Positions 8,057 through 16,652 of a DNA stretch of 60,813 nucleotides are shown here, in pieces. Every line of letters starts with the position of its first letter. Positions within the stretch are counted from its first letter, which is position 1. The stretch spans positions 1-60,813 of the forward strand of contig JAHBWF010000029.1 in NCBI GenBank assembly GCA_019637105.1, written 5' to 3'. A program made the translations under genes and the position numbers. Below the pieces are notes generated by a model. It did no database searches. It worked only from the letters and a program-made list of their open reading frames with translations, and had not been told where the DNA came from. This stretch comes from Labilithrix sp. Lineage in GTDB: Bacteria; Myxococcota_A; Polyangia; Polyangiales; Polyangiaceae.

Positions 8057-9259
8057 GTGGACGCGCCCGTGAAGCGGATCGTCGCCGACAAGTACGAGGT
8101 CCTCGGCGTCCTCGGCGAGGGCGGCACCGGGGTCGTGCACGACGCGATCCGGACGAGCGACAAGACGCCGGTCGCGCTCAAGGTGATGCACGACGCGCTC
8201 GCCGGCGACAAGCAGATCCGCGGGCGCTTCCAGCGCGAGGCGGCGATCCTCCGGCGCCTCGAGGGCGAGCACGTCTGCCCGATCCTCGACTTCGGAGAGG
8301 TGCCGGGAGAAGAGCCCGGCACGAGCCTGCTCTACATCGCGCTGCCGAAGATCATCGGGGAGTCGCTCGCCGCCGTCCTCGAGGAGGGCCCGATCGACGT
8401 CGAGCGCGCGCTCGACGTCATGCTCCAGGTGCTCGAGGCGCTCGAGTCGGCGCACGGGCAGGGCGTGATCCACCGCGACCTCAAGCCGGCGAACGTCCTC
8501 CTCGAGCACGGCACGAAGGCCGTCGTCGTCGACTTCGGCATGTCGAAGATCATCACCGGGTCCGGCCTCGGGACGACGAACCTCACGACGCACAACATGG
8601 TGTTCGGGACGCCCGAGTACATGTCGCCCGAGCAAGCGCGCGGCGACGAGCTCGACGCGCGCTGCGACGTCTACGCCGCCGGCGTGATCCTCTACGAGAT
8701 GCTGACGGGCGCGCCGCCGTTCACCGGCGCGACGCCGCTCAGCGTCCTCACCGCGCACCTCACGAGCGACCTCGAGCCGCCGAGCAAGCGGCCGGCGGCG
8801 GCCGGACGCGTGACGCCGGCGCTCGAGGCCGTCGTCCTCGCCGCCCTCGCGCGCGAACGCGACGAGCGCTATCCGTCGGCGAGCGCGTTCGCCGCCGCGA
8901 TCAAGCACGCGCGCGCCGCCCCGGACGACGTCGCCTCGCTGAAGCCGGAGTCGTTCTCGGCGTCGCCGCCCGGGACCGACGCGTTCGCGGCGACGATGCC
9001 GGCCGCCGTCGTCGGCGACGGACCGGTCGACGTGACCGGCCCGACGCTCATCAACGACCGCCCGCTGGTCGCGTCCACGCCGCCGCCGCGCCTCAGCGCG
9101 AAGCCCTCGCGGCCGCCGCCTTCGAGCAAGCCCGCCGGCCTGCCGTCGCGGCCGCCGCCGGCCGAGCCCGCCTCGAGCACGCGCGCGTGGATCGCCGTCT
9201 GGGTGCTGGTCGGGCTCGCGAGCATCGCGGTCGGCGTCTATTTCGCGCTCCGGCACTGA
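8057..9259 (+). CDS. membrane-anchored Ser/Thr protein kinase
   Basis: A 400-residue Hanks kinase with a GTG start. The glycine loop LGEGGTGVV is at residues 19-27, then Lys42 in VALKVM, HRDLKPANV (139-147) and DFGMSK (159-164). The GTPEYMSPEQ loop and the RYPSA region end the kinase domain near residue 280. A Pro/Ser-rich linker leads to a single C-terminal helix (about 376-398) with almost nothing beyond it, so it is a tail-anchored cytoplasmic kinase with no periplasmic sensor. It follows the LysM gene by 105 nt on the same strand and may belong to the same regulatory group as the PEGA kinase. Confidence 0.93.
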   Translation: MDAPVKRIVADKYEVLGVLGEGGTGVVHDAIRTSDKTPVALKVMHDALAGDKQIRGRFQREAAILRRLEGEHVCPILDFGEVPGEEPGTSLLYIALPKIIGESLAAVLEEGPIDVERALDVMLQVLEALESAHGQGVIHRDLKPANVLLEHGTKAVVVDFGMSKIITGSGLGTTNLTTHNMVFGTPEYMSPEQARGDELDARCDVYAAGVILYEMLTGAPPFTGATPLSVLTAHLTSDLEPPSKRPAAAGRVTPALEAVVLAALARERDERYPSASAFAAAIKHARAAPDDVASLKPESFSASPPGTDAFAATMPAAVVGDGPVDVTGPTLINDRPLVASTPPPRLSAKPSRPPPSSKPAGLPSRPPPAEPASSTRAWIAVWVLVGLASIAVGVYFALRH

Positions 9260-9287
9260 TCGCGCGCCGCGACCTCCCGCCTCGCGG

Positions 9288-10223
9288 TCAGGCCCCCGCC
9301 CACGCGCGCGGCATCGCCCACGGCGTCCTCCTCCACGCGCTCGGAGGACGGAGCCGCGCCGCGACCTCGCGCGCCGTGAGCGGCCCCGAGCCCTCCGCCA
9401 CGAGACCGAGCCCGCGCGCGAGCGCGCCGACGATCGCCTCCGGCGCGACGCCCGCCGCGGCGAGCTCGCGCGTCGTCGCGCCCGGCGTCCGCTTGGCGAG
9501 CCGCGCGCCGTCCGGCGCGACGACGAGCGGCACGTGCGCGTACGCCGGCGCCGACGGGTAGCCGAGCAGGCGCATGAGCAAGAGCTGCCGCGCCGTGGAG
9601 CCGAGCAGATCGTCCGCGCGGACGACGTGGCTCACGCCCATCTCGGCGTCGTCGATCGCGACGACGAGCTGGTAAGCGAAGACGCCGTCCCCGCGGCGGA
9701 GGACGAAGTCGCCCACGACGCGCGCCACGTCCTCCTCGATCGCGCCGCGCACGCCGTCCTCGAACGCGACGCGCGCGTCCTTTGGCACGCGCAGGCGCGT
9801 GGCCGGCAGACGTTTGAAGTCGCGATCGCGCCGCGCGTCCCGGCAGGTGCCGGGGTAGATCGTCTCGCCGCTCTCCTCGCCGGCGTGCGGCGCGCTCGCC
9901 GCGCGCGCGATCTCCGCCCGCGAGCAGTCGCACGGGTACGTGAGCCCCGCGGCGTCGAGGCGCGCGAGCGCCGCCTCGTAGGCGGCCGTCCGCGACGACT
10001 GCGCGATCGGCCCCTCGTCCCAGTCGAGGCCGAGCCAGGCGAGGTCCGCGACGATCCGCTCGGCCGATCCGGCGACCACGCGCGGCGTGTCCACGTCCTC
10101 GACGCGCAGGACCGTCCGGCCGCCCGCGCTCCGCGCCAGCGCCCACGACGCGAGCGCGGTCCACGCTCCGCCGAGGTGGAGATCGCCGGTCGGCGACGGC
10201 GCGAACCGCGTCGTGATCGTCAC
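9288..10223 (-). CDS. gluQ: glutamyl-Q tRNA(Asp) synthetase
   Basis: A 311-residue truncated glutamyl-tRNA synthetase paralogue that attaches glutamate to the queuosine base of tRNA(Asp). FAPSPTGDLHLGG carries the HIGH-type motif, RVEDVDTPR the glutamate-binding segment, and LAKRT the degenerate KMSKS. The zinc ligands are visible as a CDC pair followed by YPGTC. The anticodon-binding half present in GltX is absent, which separates it from the full gltX at 45 kb. The start is GTG at 10223. It lies 164 nt downstream of egtD on the same strand. Confidence 0.93.
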   Translation of the reverse strand: MTITTRFAPSPTGDLHLGGAWTALASWALARSAGGRTVLRVEDVDTPRVVAGSAERIVADLAWLGLDWDEGPIAQSSRTAAYEAALARLDAAGLTYPCDCSRAEIARAASAPHAGEESGETIYPGTCRDARRDRDFKRLPATRLRVPKDARVAFEDGVRGAIEEDVARVVGDFVLRRGDGVFAYQLVVAIDDAEMGVSHVVRADDLLGSTARQLLLMRLLGYPSAPAYAHVPLVVAPDGARLAKRTPGATTRELAAAGVAPEAIVGALARGLGLVAEGSGPLTAREVAARLRPPSAWRRTPWAMPRAWAGA

Positions 10224-10386
10224 GCGGCGCCCTCCGTCCCGTCCGGCGCGCGCGCGGCGGCGGCCCGCGCGCCGGTCGACTCGTCCACGCCGCGACGCGC
10301 CATGGCGCGATGATACCGCGCGATCGAGCGGCGCCGTCGAGCGCGGCCGCGGCCCGAGCCCCGGCCGCGCTCGCCGAGGGCCCCGC

Positions 10387-11379
10387 TCAGGCCGGCGCGC
10401 GGAGGAGCAGGACGGCGAACCGCCGCGCGCCGTCGAGCCACGAGTCGGTGAGCACGAGCCCCGCGGAGCGCGCGAGCCGCTCGGCCGACGCCAGATCGTA
10501 CTTGTACGAGCGCTCGGTGCAGATCGACTCGCCGTCCTCGAACGTGAAGACCTCTCCCCCGAGGCGCACCTCCTGGCGGCGTGCGCTGACGAGGTGCATC
10601 TCGATGCGCCCGGGGGCCGGCGCGTAGAACGCGTAGTGATGGAAGGCGTCGAGATCGAAGTCGGCGCCGAGCTCGTCGTTCATCCGGCGGAGGACGTTCT
10701 TGTTGAACGTCGCCGTGACGCCGCGCGCGTCGTTGTACGCGGCGTGGAGCTTCGCGGGGTCCTTCTTCAGGTCGACCCCGAGGAGCACGAGCCCGCCCGG
10801 GCCGGCGGCGCGGCGGAAGCGCGCGAGCAAGCCCTCCGCCTCGGCGGGATCGAAGTTGCCGATGGTCGAGCCGGGGAAGTAGACGACGGTGCGCGCGCGC
10901 GGCTCGGCGTCGGGGAGCGGCAGCTCCACGCTGAAGTCCCCCGCGAAGGGCGTCACCCGCAGCCACGGCAGCTCGACGCGGAGCTGCGCCGCGGCCTGCT
11001 CGAGGTGCTCGCCGGCGATGTCGACGGGCACGTACCCGACGCATCGCTCGGGGCCCAGCGCGCGGAGGAGCAGGCGGGTCTTGGTCCCGCTGCCCGCCCC
11101 GGGCTCGACGACGCGGCACGGCCCGCCGGCCGCGAGGCGCGACGCGATCGCGCCGGCCTCGGCCTCGAGGATCGAGCGCTCGGTGCGCGTGACGTAGTAC
11201 TCGGGCAGCTCGCAGATCGCGTCGAAGAGGCGGGAGCCTTCGGTGTCGTAGAAGTACTTCGGCGAGAGCCGCTTCGGCGTCGCGCGGAGCCCGGAGAGGG
11301 CGTCGGCCCGGAAGGCGGCGGAGGGCTCGAGCGGAGCGCGCGCGGGGCCGTTTTCGTTGGAGCCGTCGAGCGGAGTCAT
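10387..11379 (-). CDS. egtD: L-histidine N-alpha-methyltransferase of ergothioneine synthesis
   Basis: A 330-residue EgtD (family about 320), which trimethylates histidine to hercynine with S-adenosylmethionine. Supporting motifs are LSPKYFYDTEGSRLFDAI near the N-terminus, the SAM-binding VVEPGAGSGTKT, the family hallmark PGSTIGNF, and SYKYD near the C-terminus. A longer in-frame reading exists upstream, but the ATG at 11379 overlaps the egtB stop (ATGA). That overlap fixes the start and shows translational coupling. With egtB it forms a two-gene ergothioneine operon. Confidence 0.95.
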   Translation of the reverse strand: MTPLDGSNENGPARAPLEPSAAFRADALSGLRATPKRLSPKYFYDTEGSRLFDAICELPEYYVTRTERSILEAEAGAIASRLAAGGPCRVVEPGAGSGTKTRLLLRALGPERCVGYVPVDIAGEHLEQAAAQLRVELPWLRVTPFAGDFSVELPLPDAEPRARTVVYFPGSTIGNFDPAEAEGLLARFRRAAGPGGLVLLGVDLKKDPAKLHAAYNDARGVTATFNKNVLRRMNDELGADFDLDAFHHYAFYAPAPGRIEMHLVSARRQEVRLGGEVFTFEDGESICTERSYKYDLASAERLARSAGLVLTDSWLDGARRFAVLLLRAPA

Positions 11380-12671
11380 ACGATGTCCTTCGCAAGGCGA
11401 ATGCCGGTGAACTGCCACGCCGCGCTCGGCGGGAAGAAGTTGCGATAAGTCGCACGCACGTGGTCCCGCGGCGTGGCGCACGACCCGCCGCGGAGGACCA
11501 TCTGGCTGACCATGAACTTGCCGTTGTACTCGCCGAACGCGCCCGGGAGCGGCGTGAAGCCCGGGTACGGCGCGTAGGCGCTGCCGGTCCACTCCCACGC
11601 GTCGCCGAAGAGCTGCGCCACGCCCGCGCCGGGCCGCGCGGCGCGCGGGTGGAGCGCGTCGTCCTCCATGAAGGCGCCGTCGATCGCGTCGCGAGCGGCG
11701 GGCCCCGCGGCCGGGCTCCGCTCCGCGCCGCCGCGCTGCGCGGCGACCTCCCATTCTGCCTCACGAGGCAGCCTTGCCCCCGCCCAGCGCGCGTAGGCGT
11801 CGGCTTCGTAGAGCGTGACGTGGCACACGGGCTCGCTCGTCACGAGGTCGCGCCTGCCGCCGAGGGTGAAGACGGTCCGCGCGTCGAGATCCCAGTACGC
11901 CGGCGCGCGGCGGCTCTCCGCGTTGACCCACGCCCAGCCGTCGGAGAGCCACAGCTCGGGCCGCGCGTAGCCTCCGTCCTCGATGAACGCGAGGTACTCG
12001 CCGCACGTCACGAGCCTCGAGGCGAGCTCGAACGGCGCGACGAAGACCTCGTGCCGCGGGCGCTCGTTGTCGAACGCGAACGAGGACGCGCCGTGCCCGA
12101 TCGACGCGAGCCCGCCGCCGAAGCGACGCCACGCGAGCGCGCCGGCGCCGCCGCTCTCCGCCGGCGCCGGGCCGGCGCGGTACGCCGGCGCCAGGGGGTT
12201 CGCGCCGAAGAGGTGCTTCACGTCCGTGAGGAGGAGCTCCTGGTGCTGCTCCTCGTGGTTCTTCCCGAGCTCGAGCGCGTCGGCGATCTCGGCGAGCCGC
12301 GGCGAGCCCTCGAGGTCGGCGAGCCGAGCGTCCACCGCGCTGCGGTAGGCGACGACCTCGGCCGCGGTCGGGCGGGTGAGCATCCCGCGCCGGTCGCGGG
12401 GGTGACGCGATCCCACGCTCTCGTAGTACGAATTGAAGAGGTAGTCGTAGGCCTCCGAGACCGGGGGAACGCCGAGCGGGCGGAGCACGAAGCGCTCGAA
12501 GAACCACGTCGTGTGCGCGAGGTGCCACTTCACGGGGCTCGCGTCGGGCATCGACTGCACGACCCAGTCCTCGATCTCGAGCGGCTGCGCGAGCCGCATC
12601 GTGGCTCGGCGAGCGGCGAGCACCCGTGCTACGAGTCCGCGCTCCGAGCCGCTACGTCCGCCCGCCGTCAT
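11376..12671 (-). CDS. egtB: ergothioneine sulfoxide synthase (non-heme iron)
   Basis: A 431-residue EgtB with an N-terminal DinB-like domain and a C-terminal FGE-sulfatase/C-type-lectin domain. The iron ligands are the His in WHLAHTTWFFE (residues 49-59) and the two His of HEEQHQE. The lectin half shows GGDS-family features such as WVNAESR...PAYW, LPREAEWE and the GDAWEWTGSAY signature. It joins hercynine to a thiol (gamma-glutamylcysteine or cysteine) using O2. The ATG at 12671 is chosen because the reading upstream begins only at TTG and adds a non-homologous segment. No egtA, egtC or egtE lies nearby, so the thiol donor is open. Confidence 0.94.
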   Translation of the reverse strand: MTAGGRSGSERGLVARVLAARRATMRLAQPLEIEDWVVQSMPDASPVKWHLAHTTWFFERFVLRPLGVPPVSEAYDYLFNSYYESVGSRHPRDRRGMLTRPTAAEVVAYRSAVDARLADLEGSPRLAEIADALELGKNHEEQHQELLLTDVKHLFGANPLAPAYRAGPAPAESGGAGALAWRRFGGGLASIGHGASSFAFDNERPRHEVFVAPFELASRLVTCGEYLAFIEDGGYARPELWLSDGWAWVNAESRRAPAYWDLDARTVFTLGGRRDLVTSEPVCHVTLYEADAYARWAGARLPREAEWEVAAQRGGAERSPAAGPAARDAIDGAFMEDDALHPRAARPGAGVAQLFGDAWEWTGSAYAPYPGFTPLPGAFGEYNGKFMVSQMVLRGGSCATPRDHVRATYRNFFPPSAAWQFTGIRLAKDIV

Positions 12672-12924
12672 CCGCCCCGAATAGACGCGTAGACTTTCAG
12701 CGACAAGACCGATCTGGCTCGCTCGCCGCAGTTCCTTTGAACTCCAATCATCCAACCGCAGCTCGCAAACACGATCCGTTCCTTACGGCCGCCCGAGCGC
12801 CGTGGTGCGTTGCCGCACGGGCGTCGTCGGCCAATCCTCGCGCGGAGCGGAGGCCGCGCGCGCGCCGGTCCCCGGAGCTCGAGCAGCGCGCCGCCGGATC
12901 GCGTAAGAACCCCGGACGCCTCGT
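12672..12924. other. intergenic region between divergent egtB and the 197-residue protein gene
   Basis: This 253-bp gap separates two divergent genes and must hold both promoters. It is slightly less GC-rich near 12690-12780. I see no convincing promoter pair, RNA gene or repeat. Small reading frames in it lack any recognisable features. Confidence 0.5.
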
Positions 12925-13518
12925 ATGACCGTGTCGCGCCGAAAGATGATCGCCGTGGCGGCGGGCGCGCTGCTCGTCCCCGGCGCGGCCTTCGCGCTGC
13001 TGTTCCGGCCGTATCCCCCCGATCGCACCCCGGAGGGCGCGTACATGCGCGTCGCGCGCAGCGTCGGCAGCGACGATCCGGCCGGCTTCTTCGCCTACCT
13101 CGAGACGGAGGCCCAGTGGGCTTGCTACACGCTCCGCGACGTCCGGCGGAAGGCGCGCGACCGGGTGAACGCGAGCTACCCCGAGCCGCAGCGGAGCGAG
13201 CTCGCCCTCGCCTACGCCCCGTTCGCCGACGCCCCCGACGGGAGCGACGTCTTCGCGCACCTCTACCGGACGCGCCGGTGGTCTCGACGCCTGCGCAAGG
13301 ACATGTCCGGCGTCGCGCGCGTCGACGTCGAGGGCGAGCGGGCCAGCGTGATCACCGTCCAGGGCACGCGCTGGCCGTTCCGCAGGCGTGACAACGGCAT
13401 CTGGGGCCTCACGATCTTCACGGCCGAGCTGGTCGCCGACGCCGAGAAGGCGACCCGCGACCTCGCCGTGGTCGAGGCCGCCGCCGCGGACTACGACAAG
13501 CTCCGCTCCCAGCGCTGA
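12925..13518 (+). CDS. membrane-anchored or secreted protein of unknown function
   Basis: A 197-residue protein with an Arg/Lys-rich start and one hydrophobic segment (about residues 8-27) that is either a signal peptide or an anchor, followed by a soluble domain of about 165 residues. The soluble part has WACYTLRDVRRKARDRV and a mixed alpha/beta pattern, resembling small NTF2-like or DUF-type domains, but I do not recognise the family. No lipobox cysteine is present. The start is ATG. Codon use and composition match the surroundings. It converges on the flavoenzyme gene 52 nt downstream. Confidence 0.75.
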   Translation: MTVSRRKMIAVAAGALLVPGAAFALLFRPYPPDRTPEGAYMRVARSVGSDDPAGFFAYLETEAQWACYTLRDVRRKARDRVNASYPEPQRSELALAYAPFADAPDGSDVFAHLYRTRRWSRRLRKDMSGVARVDVEGERASVITVQGTRWPFRRRDNGIWGLTIFTAELVADAEKATRDLAVVEAAAADYDKLRSQR

Positions 13519-13570
13519 CGGGCCGACGCCCGCGCGCGCCTCACCGGCCGCGGCGACGCGCGCGCCGGTC

Positions 13571-15823
13571 TCAGGCCGGGCGCGGCGGGAGCGGACGGAC
13601 GATGCCGTACTGGCTCGGGATGAACACGTCGCGAAAGCCCTGCTCGATCGCCGCGCCGAGCGTGAAATGCGGGTTGGCGAGGTGCGGCCGCGCGAGCGCG
13701 CAGAGGTCGGCGCGCCCCGAGAGGATGAGCGTGTTGATCTGATCGGCGCTCGAGACGTTGCCCACGGTGATGGTCGGGATCTTCACCTCGTTCTTCACCA
13801 TGTCCGACCAGTAGGCCTGGTACATGCGCCCGTAGAACTTCGGCCGCGAGTCGGGCGTGGTCATCCCGCACGAGACGTCGACGACGTCGGTGCCGCGCTC
13901 CTTCAACGCGCGCGCCAGCGCGATCACGTCCTCGTCCTCGACGCCTCCCGGGAGCCAGTCGGTCGCGGAGATGCGCACGCTGAGCGGCTTGTGCTTCGGC
14001 CAGGCCGCGCGCACGGCCTCGAGCACCTCGAGCGGGTAGCGCATCCGCCCCTCACGCGAGCCGCCGTACGCGTCGGAGCGGACGTTGGTGAGCGGCGAGA
14101 TGAAGCTCGCGAGGAGGTAGCCGTGCGCCATGTGGACCTCGAGCAGGTCGAAGCCCGCCTCGTCGGCCCACGTCGCGGCGCGCACGTAGTCGGCCTTCAC
14201 CGCGTCCATGTCGGCGCGGTCCATCTCGCGCGGGACCTGGCTGTCCGGGTAGTACGGCAGCGGAGACGCGCTCATGATCGGCCAGTTGCCGGTCTCGAGC
14301 GGACGATCGCTGCCCTCCCACATCACCTTCGTCGAGGCCTTGCGGCCGGCGTGACCGAGCTGCATCCCGATCTTCGAGGCGGTCCGCTCGTGCACCGCCG
14401 AGACGATGCGCTGCCAGGCCGCCCGGTGCTCCGGCAGGTACATCCCCGCGCAGCCCGGCGAGATCCGGCCCTCGCGCGAGACGTCGGTCATCTCGCACAT
14501 CACGAGGCCGGCGCCGCCCATCGCCCGCGCGAGGTAGTGCGCGAAGTGGAAATCGTTCGGCAGCCCGTCGACCGCCGAGTACATGCACATCGGCGAGACG
14601 ACGACGCGGTTCGGGAGCTCGAGGCCGCGCAAGGACAGCGGCGTGAACATCGCCGGCGCGCCCGGCTTCGCCCCGAGGACGCGCTCCTCGTGCCAGGAGC
14701 GCACGTGCTCGGCGAACGCCGTGTCGCGGAGCTTCAGGTTGTCGAACGTGATCCGCTTGCTGCGTGTGAGCAGGCTGAACGCGAACTGCGCGGGCTCGAG
14801 ATCGCGGTAGCGCTTCACGTTCTCGAACCAGAGCAGGCTGTCCTGCGCGGCCTTCTGCGTGCGCTCGACGATCGGCCGGCGCTCCTCCTCGTAGGCCTCG
14901 AGCGCGCGCGGGATGCTCGTCGGGTGCTCGAGCAGCGCCTTCACGAGCGCGATCGAGTCCTCCATCGCCATCTTCGTCCCCGAGCCGATCGAGAAGTGCG
15001 CCGTGTGCGCCGCGTCGCCCATGAGGACGACGTTCTCGTGGCTCCACCTCTCGTTCTTCACGGTGGGGAACTGCACCCACTGCGAGCGGTTCGCGAGGAG
15101 GCGCTCGCCGCCGAGGTGCGCCCCGAAGAGCTTCTCGAGGTACGCGATGCTCTCCTCCGTCGACGTCCGGTCGAGGCCGGCGGCGCGGAACGACGCCTCG
15201 TCGCACTCGGCGATGAACGTGCTCGTGTCCTCGTCGAAGCGGTAGGCATGCGCCTGGAACATGCCGTGCTCGTTCTCTTCGAAGTAGAAGGTGAACGCGT
15301 CGAACTTCTTCTTCGTCCCGAGCCACATGTAGCGCGCGCGCCGGAGATCGATCGACGGCTTGAACGCGTCCGCGAAGCGGTCCCTGATCCTGCTCTTCAC
15401 GCCGTCGCAGGCGATGACGAGATCGGCGCCGCCGAGCCGGCTCACGACCGCCTCGTGGTCGTCGACCTCCGTGTCGAACACGAGCTTCACGCCGAGCTCG
15501 CGGCAGCGCTCTTGGAGGATGACGAGGAGCTCCTTCCGCGCGATGCCGGAGAAGCCGTGACCGCCCGAGCGCAGGCGCGCGCCCTTGTAGTGGATGTCGA
15601 TCGCGTCCCAGTGGGCGAAGCTCTTCGTGATCGACTCGTGCGTGGGCCGGTCGTTCTCCTCGAGGTAGGAGAGCGTCTCGTCGGAGAACACGACCCCCCA
15701 GCCGAAGGTGACCCCCGGCGCGTTGCGCTCGACGACGGTGATCTCCGCGTCGGGCCGTGCCTTCTTGTAGAGGAGCGCGAAGTAGAGACCCGCGGGGCCG
15801 CCGCCGATGCACACGATCTTCAT
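13571..15823 (-). CDS. fused flavin monooxygenase / old yellow enzyme (salicylyl-CoA 5-hydroxylase type)
   Basis: A 750-residue two-domain flavoprotein. Residues about 1-375 are a group A FAD monooxygenase (CIGGGPAGLYFALL at the start; the GD motif in VLMGDAAHTAHFSIGSG). Residues about 385-750 are an NADH:flavin oxidoreductase of the old yellow enzyme family (LPNRVVVSPMCMYS, QLGHAGRK, HMAHGYLL). This fusion is known from 2-aminobenzoyl-CoA monooxygenase/reductase and is annotated as bifunctional salicylyl-CoA 5-hydroxylase/oxidoreductase. Both act on aryl-CoA thioesters and dearomatise or hydroxylate the ring. No aryl-CoA ligase or thioesterase is adjacent, so the substrate is unassigned. Length matches the family. 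Confidence 0.93.
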   Translation of the reverse strand: MKIVCIGGGPAGLYFALLYKKARPDAEITVVERNAPGVTFGWGVVFSDETLSYLEENDRPTHESITKSFAHWDAIDIHYKGARLRSGGHGFSGIARKELLVILQERCRELGVKLVFDTEVDDHEAVVSRLGGADLVIACDGVKSRIRDRFADAFKPSIDLRRARYMWLGTKKKFDAFTFYFEENEHGMFQAHAYRFDEDTSTFIAECDEASFRAAGLDRTSTEESIAYLEKLFGAHLGGERLLANRSQWVQFPTVKNERWSHENVVLMGDAAHTAHFSIGSGTKMAMEDSIALVKALLEHPTSIPRALEAYEEERRPIVERTQKAAQDSLLWFENVKRYRDLEPAQFAFSLLTRSKRITFDNLKLRDTAFAEHVRSWHEERVLGAKPGAPAMFTPLSLRGLELPNRVVVSPMCMYSAVDGLPNDFHFAHYLARAMGGAGLVMCEMTDVSREGRISPGCAGMYLPEHRAAWQRIVSAVHERTASKIGMQLGHAGRKASTKVMWEGSDRPLETGNWPIMSASPLPYYPDSQVPREMDRADMDAVKADYVRAATWADEAGFDLLEVHMAHGYLLASFISPLTNVRSDAYGGSREGRMRYPLEVLEAVRAAWPKHKPLSVRISATDWLPGGVEDEDVIALARALKERGTDVVDVSCGMTTPDSRPKFYGRMYQAYWSDMVKNEVKIPTITVGNVSSADQINTLILSGRADLCALARPHLANPHFTLGAAIEQGFRDVFIPSQYGIVRPLPPRPA

Positions 15824-16021
15824 GGGAGCGAGCTTTCCTTCTCGCCGACGCCTCTACCATCTCGCCCGCGCGCGGGCGAGCCGGATGGCTCCCGTGAAGC
15901 CCCGCCGCTCGGGCTCGCCGCCGCTCGGGCTCGGCCGCGGTCTCGGACGGTCGCGCGCGCCGCGAAAAGGACGGCCGCGCCCTTAACTCCCCTCGCCGAC
16001 GGACGTTGCCCGTCCATCGGT

Positions 16022-16057
16022 CCCGGGCCGAGAAGTGGGTGACTCTCTCGGCCCGGG
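16022..16057. terminator. perfect 12-bp inverted repeat, terminator-like hairpin
   Basis: CCCGGGCCGAGA (16022-16033) and TCTCGGCCCGGG (16046-16057) are exact inverted copies around a 12-nt loop. The hairpin lies just 3' of the small leftward gene ending at 16079 and upstream of the leftward flavoenzyme gene. A transcription terminator, perhaps working in both directions, is the simplest reading. No U-run follows on either side. Confidence 0.6.
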
Positions 16058-16078
16058 GCTCGACTCTCGTTCTCCGTC

Positions 16079-16366
16079 CTAGGCGGCGACGAGCCGGCGG
16101 AGCTGAACGCGCATCAGGTCGAAGCTGGGCGCGTTGAGCCCGCGAGCGCGGCGCAACAGGAACAGAGCATGGTGTACCTCCGCCTCATCTGGCTCGTCCT
16201 TGTCTCCGTCGAGGAGGTTGCGATCCCGGGCGAGCGAATACGCCGCCGTGAGCTCGTCACCTCCCGCCGAGTCCAAATAGGCCAGTGCCTCTTCGAGCGT
16301 GACCGCCTCGAGAGACGTGATGATTGGAGCCCCCGCGTACTCGCGGGAACGTGTTGAGAGGGCCAT
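16079..16366 (-). CDS. small hypothetical protein (95 aa)
   Basis: A 95-residue protein with a helical, acidic composition (TLEEALAYLDSAGGDELTAA, then a DGDKDEPDEAE stretch). It has no signal peptide, cysteine motif or recognised domain. The reading frame is open from ATG to the stop just before a strong hairpin at 16022-16057, which supports its being a real transcription unit. The surrounding sequence is less GC-rich than the rest of the window, and third codon positions here are less GC-biased, so recent acquisition or a fast-evolving orphan gene is possible. Confidence 0.55.
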   Translation of the reverse strand: MALSTRSREYAGAPIITSLEAVTLEEALAYLDSAGGDELTAAYSLARDRNLLDGDKDEPDEAEVHHALFLLRRARGLNAPSFDLMRVQLRRLVAA

Positions 16367-16652
16367 CCATTACCTCGTGGGCTGCTACACGCAGCCGATT
16401 CATCGTGACAACGCCGGGGCACCCGTCCCCGACGGTGGCTTGAGAGGCTCTCCGCTCGCTCGGGTCGGCACCGTCGGTTTCTTGGACCTCGTAGGTGTGA
16501 CCGTCGCTCGCCTCGAGCGCTCCGTTGACATGCGCCAGACGCGCGGACGCGCTGACGCCGAATCGCGCGACGTCCGTCGTGAGCTCGATGGGACTCACGA
16601 ACGTCCCATCGTGGCCACGCGCACGCCTGCTCGCTTCCACAGCGCTGCCCAT
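16257..16652 (-). CDS. possible small protein overlapping the 95-aa gene (weak)
   Basis: An open frame of 131 residues from ATG at 16652. Its middle (FVSPIELTTDVARFGVSASA, then HVNGALEASDGHTYEVQETD) reads like protein, but the end is basic and runs over the 5' part of the 95-residue gene in another frame. It could be a remnant of a gene that once continued into that neighbour. I see no ribosome-binding site and no family. It is listed because nothing else explains this lower-GC segment. Confidence 0.2.
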   Translation of the reverse strand: MGSAVEASRRARGHDGTFVSPIELTTDVARFGVSASARLAHVNGALEASDGHTYEVQETDGADPSERRASQATVGDGCPGVVTMNRLRVAAHEVMDGPLNTFPRVRGGSNHHVSRGGHARRGTGLFGLGGR

